Shown: in pieces, positions 1 through 5,024 of the stretch
How positions within the stretch are numbered: position 1 is the first letter of the stretch
Layout of the letters: every line of letters starts with the position of its first letter
DNA from: Sulfurimonas sp.
Lineage (GTDB): Bacteria; Campylobacterota; Campylobacteria; Campylobacterales; Sulfurimonadaceae
NCBI GenBank assembly: GCA_027063585.1
Contig: JAMORM010000131.1
Span: 1 to 5,024, forward strand
Direction: 5' to 3'
DNA length: 5,024 bases
Notes under the pieces: generated by a model
Database searches by the model: none
What the model was told of the DNA's origin: nothing
The model's input: only the letters and a program-made list of their open reading frames with translations
Position numbers and translations under genes: made by a program

Positions 1-2
1 GA

Positions 3-161
3 GGAAGTTTTGCTATGATGAGACTTGTTCCATACGTATTTTTAGTTTTAGGTTTTATAGCACTTAAAAACAATGGTGTATTGGATTTGGTATATTATTT
101 GCCGGCATTGCTTATCGGTATTGTAGCAGGGAGTTTAGTCTCGAGAGAAGTATTGACTTAG
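3..161 (+). CDS. Hydrophobic membrane protein, C-terminal end (or a 48-residue small protein)
   Basis: I do not recognise this gene. The frame is open from the window edge to a TAG at 159-161. It encodes two hydrophobic stretches, roughly VPYVFLVLGFIAL and VYYLPALLIGIVAGSLV, separated by a short polar turn (KNNG), so it is probably two membrane helices. Two readings fit. It may be the last part of a larger transporter-like membrane protein that starts outside the window. Alternatively it may be a complete small protein starting at ATG 15 (or 18), because GAGGAAG at 1-7 is a fair ribosome binding site 7 bases before ATG 15. Only four codons precede ATG 15 in the window, so the sequence cannot decide between them. 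Its stop overlaps the end of the convergent minus-strand gene by 4 bp, leaving no room for a terminator between them. The coding call is fairly secure; the function is unknown. Confidence 0.55.
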   Translation, partial: GSFAMMRLVPYVFLVLGFIALKNNGVLDLVYYLPALLIGIVAGSLVSREVLT

Positions 162-847
162 TCGGTAATCATTGGAAGATTAATAGAGATCTTTTTGCCG
201 ATATCTACATAAAAATCATATTTTTCAGCAAGCATTTTAATATCCGGTGCCATGGATGTATCAATTTCATCTGCCGTGATTGCAATTGAAAAAAGACTAT
301 ATTTTTTATCATTGAATTTGATATGTTCACCGACTCTGTAGAATATTTTTGTCTCTATGCGTTTACTGCTTTGGCATGTTTTGTAGATGAGATTGAGTAG
401 TTTTATAAGATTATTTGCATTAAGTATAATCTCTGGAATAGTAGGGTCGTATGACTTTATAAAGGTTATTTTAGAACTGATTGAGTTACTTGCGATACAA
501 AGGTCTGTTATTGTGAAAATATTTGTTAACTCTCCCTCAGGTTTTTTTGTGTTTATTTTATATGTCGGTGTCTGATAAAGTTTGATGCCTATTTGATCTT
601 CATCCTCATAACCGACGGTTATGGCAAAAAACTTATATCTGTCATACTCAAGTTCCAAGAATGTAGTTTTGAAACCGAAGGTGATGTTAGCATATGTCTG
701 TGCAAGGCTGAAAAGCTCATGTGGTTGTGTTGCACCCAGTAAAAACTGAGCTTCACTGTTGAGAGATATGATTTTTCCACTAGAACTAAATAAAATAAAC
801 GGATTATAGTCGTTTTCCATCCATTTTTGTTCTAATGTCATATTCAT
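158..847 (-). CDS. PAS-like protein with a decayed kinase-type ATPase fold, downstream of rpoD
   Basis: Not recognised by name. The 229-residue protein has no signal peptide or membrane helix and is probably cytoplasmic. Residues about 15-93 look like a PAS sensor domain: NPFILFSSSGKIISLNSEAQFLLG resembles the usual first strand, turn and helix, and a strand-rich stretch follows. Residues about 130-226 resemble the layout of a histidine-kinase HATPase domain: a helix NNLIKLLNLIYKTC where the N box would lie, strands, a helix (MLAEKY), and a closing strand ISINLP like the typical kinase end. The residues needed for catalysis are missing. The N-box asparagine position is Lys156, there is no DxGxG, no glycine-rich G2 loop, and no phospho-accepting histidine motif. 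If the fold is right it should not phosphorylate and may act by binding a partner. It starts 2 bp after the rpoD stop, so it is almost certainly cotranscribed. ATG 841 (third codon) is an alternative start. Domain assignments are by eye. Confidence 0.8.
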   Translation of the reverse strand: MNMTLEQKWMENDYNPFILFSSSGKIISLNSEAQFLLGATQPHELFSLAQTYANITFGFKTTFLELEYDRYKFFAITVGYEDEDQIGIKLYQTPTYKINTKKPEGELTNIFTITDLCIASNSISSKITFIKSYDPTIPEIILNANNLIKLLNLIYKTCQSSKRIETKIFYRVGEHIKFNDKKYSLFSIAITADEIDTSMAPDIKMLAEKYDFYVDIGKKISINLPMITD

Positions 848-849
848 AA

Positions 850-2691
850 TTATTCTTCGATATAGTTCTTAAGTTTTCGTCCAACTTTAGGGTGTTTTAG
901 CTTTTTAATGGCACTTGATTCAATTTGACGGACACGTTCACGTGTAACGCTAAGCTCTTTGCCGATTTCTTCAAGTGTTCTGTCACTTTCGTCATCCATA
1001 ATTCCAAAACGGAGTTTGATGACGGCTTTTTCTCTTTCATTTAGCTGTTCAAGCACCTGTTCAATCTGAATTCTCAAATCATCTTTAAGAATTGCATCAG
1101 ATGGAGAAACTGATGTTTTGTCTTCTATAAAGTCACCGAAACGACCGTCATCTTCACTGCCGATAGGTGCTTCAAGAGATATAGGCTCTTTTGTTATTTT
1201 AATAACATTTTTGACTTTTTCAACAGATAAACCAACCTCTTGTGCAATTGTATCAACATCCGGCTCTTTCCCATTTTCTTGCAGGTGTTTACGCATAATT
1301 TTATTGATACGGTTGATAGTTTCAATCATATGAATCGGAATACGGATTGTTCTTGCCTGATCGGCTATAGCACGAGAAATTGCTTGACGAATCCACCATG
1401 TGGCATAGGTTGAAAATTTATATCCTTTTTGGTACTCAAATTTGTCAACAGCTTTCATAAGCCCGATATTACCCTCTTGAATCAAGTCAAGGAAAGGCAG
1501 ACCGCGGTTTGTATAGCGTTTAGCAATGGAAACAACAAGACGTAGATTTGATTTTGCCATTTTAGTTTTAGAAATTTCAGAAATATTTTTACCACGTTTG
1601 ATTTGTTCTAAAATATCAGCAAGTTTTTCAGGTTCCATATCAAAACTGTTTTTAGAAGCTTCTTTTGTTTGTACCAGCTTTTTGATTTCCATATAGGTAG
1701 AAACCATTGTTGCCTCTGGTACCATATTGGAAATGTCTTCTTTTGTTAAATCCTGAATCTTCTCCACCAAAATTTTATGGTTTGCTTTTAAAGTTGCGTT
1801 AAACAGCGGAAGTTTATACTCTAAACGTTTGAGTTCTTTGTCATACCCTTCATCACTTTTTAATGCAGTTTCCATTGCTTTTACAAGTTCATTAATTAGT
1901 TTGGAAGTTGGTCCAAGATCAAGAAGTTTTTCTTTGAGTACAGATTTTTTATATGTTACGCTCAAATAATATTGTACAGTTTCTTCTGTTAGCTCTTCAT
2001 CAAGGTTTTTGGGTGCCTTTTCTGCAGCTTTAACCCAGTCTTTTTTTGCTTTTTCTAAGGCTTTGAAACTTGTAGATACTTTGTCAACTCTACTTTTGTC
2101 TTTTACTGATAATGTTTTTTCTTCTGAGTTATCATCATCCCCGTCATCGCCATCATCTTTTTCATCTTCAAAGCTTTTAAACAGCTCTTTAACACGTCTT
2201 TCACGATTAATAAGAGGTTCTTTGTAGTCTAAAATAAAGTCTATCAAATAGGGTACGGAACAAATAGCATCTATGATGATACTCTCACCGGCTTCTATTT
2301 TTTTTGAGATTTCTATCTCTTCTTCTTTTGTCAGAAGAGGAATCTGCCCCATTTCCCGAAGATACATACGTACAGGAGAGTCTGAACGAGACCATTCAAG
2401 AAGCTCATGCTCTTTTAAAATGTCAAACTTATCGGTTTCGTTGTCTTCAAGCATCTTTCTTTGAGCACTTCTGCGTGCTTCGGCTTCTTGATCATTTAAT
2501 TTTTTAGCATGTTCGCTAGAAGTATAAATACATTTTTTGTTTTTTTTGAGAAGTTTATAAATATTTTTTGCCTGTGCAGCCGTCGGCTGTTTGTCAAAAA
2601 ATTCAATTAAAGATTCATAAGTAATACAGTCTTTGGACTTATGCTCTTCAAAAAAGGTCTCTAAAGCTTTGTTGAGTTCTTTTGCTGTCAT
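850..2691 (-). CDS. rpoD: RNA polymerase primary sigma factor RpoD (sigma-70)
   Basis: RpoD directs core RNA polymerase to housekeeping promoters. With the start chosen here it has 613 residues, near the 622 I recall for Campylobacter jejuni. Visible parts, in this numbering: region 1.1-like N-terminus (1-70); region 1.2 at 104-136 ([17 protein letters not shown]); a non-conserved region with an acidic run of Asp and Glu at 175-191; regions 2.1-2.4 at about 378-453, including [38 protein letters not shown] and the -10-reading [17 protein letters not shown]; region 3 to about 500; the 3.2 finger near 513-525 ([13 protein letters not shown]); and region 4.2 at 572-601 with the -35-reading helix [10 protein letters not shown]. 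The frame extends upstream to a GTG at 2793, but ATG 2691 is preferred: [10 protein letters not shown] begins the recognisable protein, a GGAG lies 11 bases upstream, and a TATAAT box at 2734-2739 lies inside the extension. It is divergent from flgF. Confidence 0.97.
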   Translation of the reverse strand: MTAKELNKALETFFEEHKSKDCITYESLIEFFDKQPTAAQAKNIYKLLKKNKKCIYTSSEHAKKLNDQEAEARRSAQRKMLEDNETDKFDILKEHELLEWSRSDSPVRMYLREMGQIPLLTKEEEIEISKKIEAGESIIIDAICSVPYLIDFILDYKEPLINRERRVKELFKSFEDEKDDGDDGDDDNSEEKTLSVKDKSRVDKVSTSFKALEKAKKDWVKAAEKAPKNLDEELTEETVQYYLSVTYKKSVLKEKLLDLGPTSKLINELVKAMETALKSDEGYDKELKRLEYKLPLFNATLKANHKILVEKIQDLTKEDISNMVPEATMVSTYMEIKKLVQTKEASKNSFDMEPEKLADILEQIKRGKNISEISKTKMAKSNLRLVVSIAKRYTNRGLPFLDLIQEGNIGLMKAVDKFEYQKGYKFSTYATWWIRQAISRAIADQARTIRIPIHMIETINRINKIMRKHLQENGKEPDVDTIAQEVGLSVEKVKNVIKITKEPISLEAPIGSEDDGRFGDFIEDKTSVSPSDAILKDDLRIQIEQVLEQLNEREKAVIKLRFGIMDDESDRTLEEIGKELSVTRERVRQIESSAIKKLKHPKVGRKLKNYIEE

Positions 2692-2733
2692 ATGGGAGGG
2701 TGCTCCAATTGAGTTAAGGTTTTTAAAAGGTGG

Positions 2734-2739
2734 ATTATA
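2734..2739 (-). promoter_or_regulatory. Probable rpoD promoter, sigma-70 -10 box
   Basis: The minus strand reads GGTATAATCC, a perfect TATAAT. The predicted transcription start is near 2727, giving a leader of about 36 bases before ATG 2691. A -35 box at normal spacing (around 2757-2762, AGCAAC on the minus strand) is poor. This is common in Campylobacterota, where housekeeping promoters rely on the -10 element and A/T-rich upstream DNA; such A/T-rich sequence is present at 2761-2784. Predicted by eye. Confidence 0.6.
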
Positions 2740-2783
2740 CCGAAACATTCTTAATGGTTGCTTTTTATGATATAAAATATTTT

Positions 2784-2799
2784 TGGAACACACTTTGCT
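2784..2799 (+). promoter_or_regulatory. Sigma-54 (RpoN) promoter of flgF-flgG
   Basis: TGGAAC at 2784-2789, five bases, then TTGCT at 2795-2799. This matches the known sigma-54 consensus TGGCAC-N5-TTGC(A/T) in all but one base, with exactly 10 bases between the GG and GC doublets. The predicted transcription start is near 2810, about 25 bases before the flgF start codon. In Campylobacter and Helicobacter many rod and hook genes use sigma-54 with the FlgS/FlgR two-component system, so the position fits the genes. No activator binding site is recognisable. Confidence 0.88.
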
Positions 2800-2823
2800 A
2801 GTAAAGTGTAAAATATACGAAAC

Positions 2824-2828
2824 AGGGG
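2824..2828 (+). promoter_or_regulatory. Ribosome binding site of flgF
   Basis: AGGGG lies six bases before ATG 2835. It supports this start and fits the short leader predicted from the sigma-54 promoter. Confidence 0.7.
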
Positions 2829-2834
2829 CAATAA

Positions 2835-3656
2835 ATGCAAACAGGCTACTACAGTTCTGCTGCTGGAATGGTAACGCAGTTTAACAGACTTGATACTATT
2901 GCAAATAATTTGGCTAATGTTAACACGAACGGCTTTAAAGAAGATCAGCTCATAGTTGGCGACTTTATGCGACTCTATAAAGAAGCCAGAGATGAACTTT
3001 CAAATGCAGACAACTCTAAAGAGGGTGCGGCATTTTTTAATAGAACAATGACGAGAGCACCACAGATAGTAGATTCATATACAAACTATTCTGTCGGAAA
3101 TATGCAAAAGAGTTCAAATTCACTTGATTTTGCACTCTCTCAAGAAGGTCTGTTTTTTGCAGTGAAAACACCCCAAGGAATACGTCTTACACGTGACGGT
3201 GCATTTACTCTCAATGATGAAGGAAAACTCATTACCAAACAAGGGTATGAAGTACTTTCTAATGATTATAAAGAAACACAAGAGGGTATTAGTTTTGCAA
3301 CAACGGATAGTATCATAGAAGTAGATAAAAACGGTCAGATTTCAACAAACGTTCCAAATAGTGTTAATTTAGTGCAAAATAAAAAATTATTTATTGCGCA
3401 GCCTGAAAATCTTAAAGACCTTGTAAAAGAAGGTGACAATCTTTACAAGATTGCAGATATTAGTTCTCTTCAAAGTATTGAGCAAAGTGGGGCTGTTAGA
3501 CAGGGTTTTGTTGAAAAAAGCAATGTCAACGCTGTAAAAATGATGACACAACTTATAGAGACGAACAGACTTGTCGGTATGTACCAAAAAGCGATGGATA
3601 CACAAATGAATGACATGAACAGAGATGCAATTGAAAAAATTGCTAGAAAAGCTTAA
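2835..3656 (+). CDS. flgF: Flagellar basal-body rod protein FlgF (FlgG2-like)
   Basis: The product is a 273-residue structural protein of the flagellar rod, the axle that crosses the periplasm and carries torque to the hook. The N-terminus (about 1-36) has the rod/hook family signature: a helix starting [20 protein letters not shown], then [13 protein letters not shown] at 24-36. The middle (about 90-200) is the beta-rich core with [20 protein letters not shown], the family's usual N/DG(A/S)F pattern. The C-terminus has [11 protein letters not shown] at 221-231, followed by a long helix that pairs with the N-terminal helix in the assembled filament. There is no cleavable signal; such proteins leave through the flagellar type III apparatus. 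It heads an operon with flgG behind a sigma-54 promoter, the arrangement known for Campylobacter jejuni flgG2-flgG (Cj0697-Cj0698). The FlgF versus FlgG2 name is convention: it lacks the FlgG-specific insert and sits just before flgG, so proximal rod FlgF is the likely role. Confidence 0.93.
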   Translation: MQTGYYSSAAGMVTQFNRLDTIANNLANVNTNGFKEDQLIVGDFMRLYKEARDELSNADNSKEGAAFFNRTMTRAPQIVDSYTNYSVGNMQKSSNSLDFALSQEGLFFAVKTPQGIRLTRDGAFTLNDEGKLITKQGYEVLSNDYKETQEGISFATTDSIIEVDKNGQISTNVPNSVNLVQNKKLFIAQPENLKDLVKEGDNLYKIADISSLQSIEQSGAVRQGFVEKSNVNAVKMMTQLIETNRLVGMYQKAMDTQMNDMNRDAIEKIARKA

Positions 3657-3660
3657 ATTA

Positions 3661-3665
3661 AAGGA
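3661..3665 (+). promoter_or_regulatory. Ribosome binding site of flgG
   Basis: AAGGA lies nine bases before ATG 3675 and 12 bases before the adjacent ATG 3678. The spacing favours the first of the two tandem ATGs. Confidence 0.6.
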
Positions 3666-3674
3666 TAATCAAAG

Positions 3675-4463
3675 ATGATGCAATCACTCTATACTGCTTC
3701 AACAGGAATGTTGGGGATGCAGACACAAATCGATACTACAGCGAATAATATTGCCAATGTAAATACGATAGGATTTAAAAAATCTCGTGCAGAATTTGCC
3801 GACTTGATGTACCATGTCATGGAGTATGCAGGAACTTCAACAAGTGATACGACAAAAAGTCCTACGGGAATCGAAGTCGGTTTGGGTGTACGTCCTACTG
3901 CAATTAATAAAATATTTTCAGAAGGCTCGTTGAAGCAAACGGATAATAATCTTGACTTGGCTATTACTGGAAAAGGTTTTTTCAAGATGGAACTTCCCGA
4001 TGGGACACAAGTTTATTCAAAAAACGGTGCTTTTAAAATAGATCAGGATGGAACAGTCGTCAATAGTGATGGCTATACATTAATACCGCAAATTGTTATT
4101 CCGCCTGATGCTACAAATATTAATATTGGTACAGATGGTACTGTGACGGTCATTCAACCGGGACAGACACAGGCAACACAAATAGGGCAGATTCAAACAA
4201 CAAACTTTATAAATCCGGCAGGTTTACATGCAATGGGTGATAATCTTTATATAGAAACAGACAGTTCGGGTCAGCCGGTCGAGGGCATACCGGGCGTAGA
4301 TGGATTAGGAACACTCAGACAGGGTTTTGTGGAACTTAGTAATGTTGAATTGGTAGTTGAGTTAACAGACCTTATTACGGGGCAGCGTGCATATGATGCA
4401 AACTCAAAAATCATTACGACAAGTGATGAAATGCTACAGACGACAAATAATCTTAAGCGATAA
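3675..4463 (+). CDS. flgG: Flagellar distal rod protein FlgG
   Basis: FlgG builds the distal rod joining the proximal rod to the hook. The 262 residues match the usual length (260 in Escherichia coli). The N-terminal helix SLYTASTGMLGMQTQIDTTA and the motif ANNIANVNTIGFKKSRAEF (23-41) are classic. Residues about 46-63 (YHVMEYAGTSTSD and onward) align with the FlgG-specific insert that in Salmonella makes the rod straight and rigid, unlike the bent hook. This is followed by SPTGIEVGLGVRP at 62-74, nearly the family standard. GKGFFKMELPDGTQVYSKNGAF lies in the core. The C-terminus has LRQGFVELSNVELV at 214-227 and QRAYDANSKIITTSDEML, the most diagnostic FlgG motif. It lies 18 bp after flgF in the same transcript and is followed by a terminator. 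A 14-base identity with flgF (3498-3511 and 4317-4330, coding RQGFV) reflects common descent of the two rod genes. Confidence 0.97.
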   Translation: MMQSLYTASTGMLGMQTQIDTTANNIANVNTIGFKKSRAEFADLMYHVMEYAGTSTSDTTKSPTGIEVGLGVRPTAINKIFSEGSLKQTDNNLDLAITGKGFFKMELPDGTQVYSKNGAFKIDQDGTVVNSDGYTLIPQIVIPPDATNINIGTDGTVTVIQPGQTQATQIGQIQTTNFINPAGLHAMGDNLYIETDSSGQPVEGIPGVDGLGTLRQGFVELSNVELVVELTDLITGQRAYDANSKIITTSDEMLQTTNNLKR

Positions 4464-4476
4464 CAATTCCCTAAAA

Positions 4477-4515
4477 CTGCATTGATACTTATTAATATCA
4501 ATGCAGCTTTCCTTT
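4477..4515 (+). terminator. Intrinsic terminator after flgG
   Basis: A perfect 11-bp inverted repeat, CTGCATTGATA at 4477-4487 and TATCAATGCAG at 4496-4506, encloses an 8-base loop. A T-rich but interrupted stretch (CTTTCCTTTAT) follows. It starts 13 bases after the flgG stop and should end the flgF-flgG transcript before leuD. The preceding AAAA gives a short T tract on the other strand, but no minus-strand gene runs into it. Confidence 0.8.
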
Positions 4516-4532
4516 ATAAAATCATTCTTTAA

Positions 4533-4561
4533 TTCATTTTACATCACAATTTGGATATAAT
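4533..4561 (+). promoter_or_regulatory. Probable sigma-70 promoter of leuD
   Basis: A perfect TATAAT at 4556-4561 is preceded by TTTGGA. The -35 region at 4533-4538 (TTCATT) matches poorly but lies in T-rich DNA, as is usual for Campylobacterota housekeeping promoters. The predicted start near 4568 gives a leader of about 29 bases. This is too short for a leader-peptide attenuator or T-box, so none is proposed. Confidence 0.65.
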
Positions 4562-4586
4562 CGCAAAATTATTTAGTTAAAACAAT

Positions 4587-4590
4587 AGGA
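4587..4590 (+). promoter_or_regulatory. Ribosome binding site of leuD
   Basis: AGGA lies six bases before ATG 4597. It fixes the leuD start, and the protein from there begins with a normal LeuD N-terminus. Confidence 0.65.
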
Positions 4591-4596
4591 TTGTAG

Positions 4597-5024
4597 ATGC
4601 AAAAAGCAAATATAAACGGTAAAGTTTGGAAATTCGGTAAAGATGTAGATACTGATTTGATTATTGCTGCAAGATATTTAAATACTTCAGTGCCAGAGGA
4701 ACTTGCAAAACATGTAATGGAAGATGCTGATCCAGAATTTGTAAATAAAATGACTCCGGGCGATGTTATCGTTGCGGATGAGAATTTTGGTTGTGGGAGT
4801 TCTCGTGAACATGCACCAATTGCACTCAAAGCTGCCGGTGTTGCTGCTATTATTGCACCTACATTTGCAAGAATATTTTATAGAAATGCATTTAATATGG
4901 GACTACCTATATTTGAATTAAAAGAAGCAAATGAGATTAAAGAGGGTGATGAAGTGAGTGTTGATATGAATGCAGGTACAATTACAAACAAGAGTACAAA
5001 TAAAACATATAATTTCACGCCGAT
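4597..5024 (+). CDS. leuD: 3-isopropylmalate dehydratase small subunit LeuD (3' end outside window)
   Basis: With the large subunit LeuC, LeuD forms isopropylmalate isomerase, which converts 2-isopropylmalate to 3-isopropylmalate in leucine biosynthesis in the cytoplasm. The iron-sulfur cluster is in LeuC; LeuD supplies the swivelling domain that recognises the substrate. The visible 142 residues show the aconitase C-terminal family pattern: [20 protein letters not shown] at 9-28, the signature [13 protein letters not shown] at 62-74, and [14 protein letters not shown] at 91-104. The short single-domain form typical of bacteria and archaea, roughly 160-170 residues, implies about 20-30 residues lie beyond the window. 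It has its own promoter and follows a terminator, so it is not part of the flagellar operon. A related homoaconitase or methylmalate isomerase small subunit is possible from motifs alone. No leuC is in view; leuB or other leucine genes may follow. Confidence 0.95.
   Translation, partial: MQKANINGKVWKFGKDVDTDLIIAARYLNTSVPEELAKHVMEDADPEFVNKMTPGDVIVADENFGCGSSREHAPIALKAAGVAAIIAPTFARIFYRNAFNMGLPIFELKEANEIKEGDEVSVDMNAGTITNKSTNKTYNFTP

Noticed and set aside
387..575. 62-residue hydrophobic plus-strand frame inside the PAS-like gene
   Set aside because: It is antisense to the better supported gene. Its hydrophobicity follows from reading AT-rich codons on the other strand, and no ribosome binding site stands out.
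2009..2227. Plus-strand frame rich in Ser inside rpoD
   Set aside because: It is the complement of the acidic Asp/Glu codons of RpoD, where GAT/GAC read backwards give Ser-rich sequence.
2771..2776. TATAAA on the plus strand as a sigma-70 -10 box for flgF
   Set aside because: There is no -35 or extended -10 support, it lies in generally A/T-rich DNA, and the sigma-54 site just downstream is a far better match and fits the flagellar genes.
3689..3985. 98-residue minus-strand open frame inside flgG
   Set aside because: It lies wholly antisense to flgG, whose protein is strongly conserved, has no ribosome binding site context I can support, and gives no recognisable protein.
3498..4330. 14-base identical repeat in flgF and flgG
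   Set aside because: It codes the conserved RQGFV motif in both paralogues, so it is shared ancestry and not a mobile or regulatory repeat.
4569..4829. 86-residue minus-strand open frame over leuD
   Set aside because: It is antisense to the clear LeuD coding sequence and its promoter region, and is explained as a shadow of leuD.
1..5024. A novel defence, mobile or otherwise undescribed multi-gene system
   Set aside because: No transposase, integrase, tRNA-linked attachment site, CRISPR repeats or unusual gene cluster is visible. All but two genes are recognisable core functions.

Overview
The window looks like chromosomal DNA of a free-living Campylobacterota (formerly Epsilonproteobacteria), most like Sulfurimonas or a relative. 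This rests on AT-rich coding sequence, an RpoD of the style seen in that group, a TGGAAC-N5-TTGCT sigma-54 promoter ahead of flagellar rod genes, and the flgF/flgG2-flgG pair known from Campylobacter and Helicobacter. The taxonomy is inferred from these features, not from a database comparison.

Layout, left to right: (1) 3-161, plus strand: the end of a hydrophobic, probably membrane, protein of unknown function. It is either the C-terminus of a larger gene or a 48-residue small protein. (2) 158-847, minus strand: an unrecognised 229-residue protein that reads like a PAS domain followed by a decayed histidine-kinase-type ATPase fold. It overlaps the previous gene tail to tail by 4 bp. (3) 850-2691, minus strand: rpoD, the primary sigma factor, 2 bp upstream of the PAS-like gene and so very probably in the same transcript. 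(4) 2692-2834: a compact divergent control region with a TATAAT box for rpoD on the minus strand and a well-matched sigma-54 promoter for the flagellar genes on the plus strand. (5) 2835-4463, plus strand: flgF (flgG2-like) and flgG, encoding flagellar rod proteins, 18 bp apart. (6) 4464-4596: a strong hairpin terminator, then a sigma-70-type promoter and ribosome binding site. (7) 4597 to the window end, plus strand: leuD, the small subunit of isopropylmalate isomerase, cut off by the window edge after 142 residues.

Functionally these are three separate units placed side by side: housekeeping transcription (rpoD plus an accessory regulator-like protein), a sigma-54 flagellar operon for the rod, and a leucine biosynthesis gene with its own promoter. 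There is no intergenic stretch over 300 bp. I saw no tRNA, rRNA, CRISPR, insertion sequence or phage feature. Most of the window is ordinary core genome. The items most worth a second look are the degenerate PAS/ATPase-like protein tied to rpoD, the sigma-70/sigma-54 divergent promoter region, and the rpoD start site.
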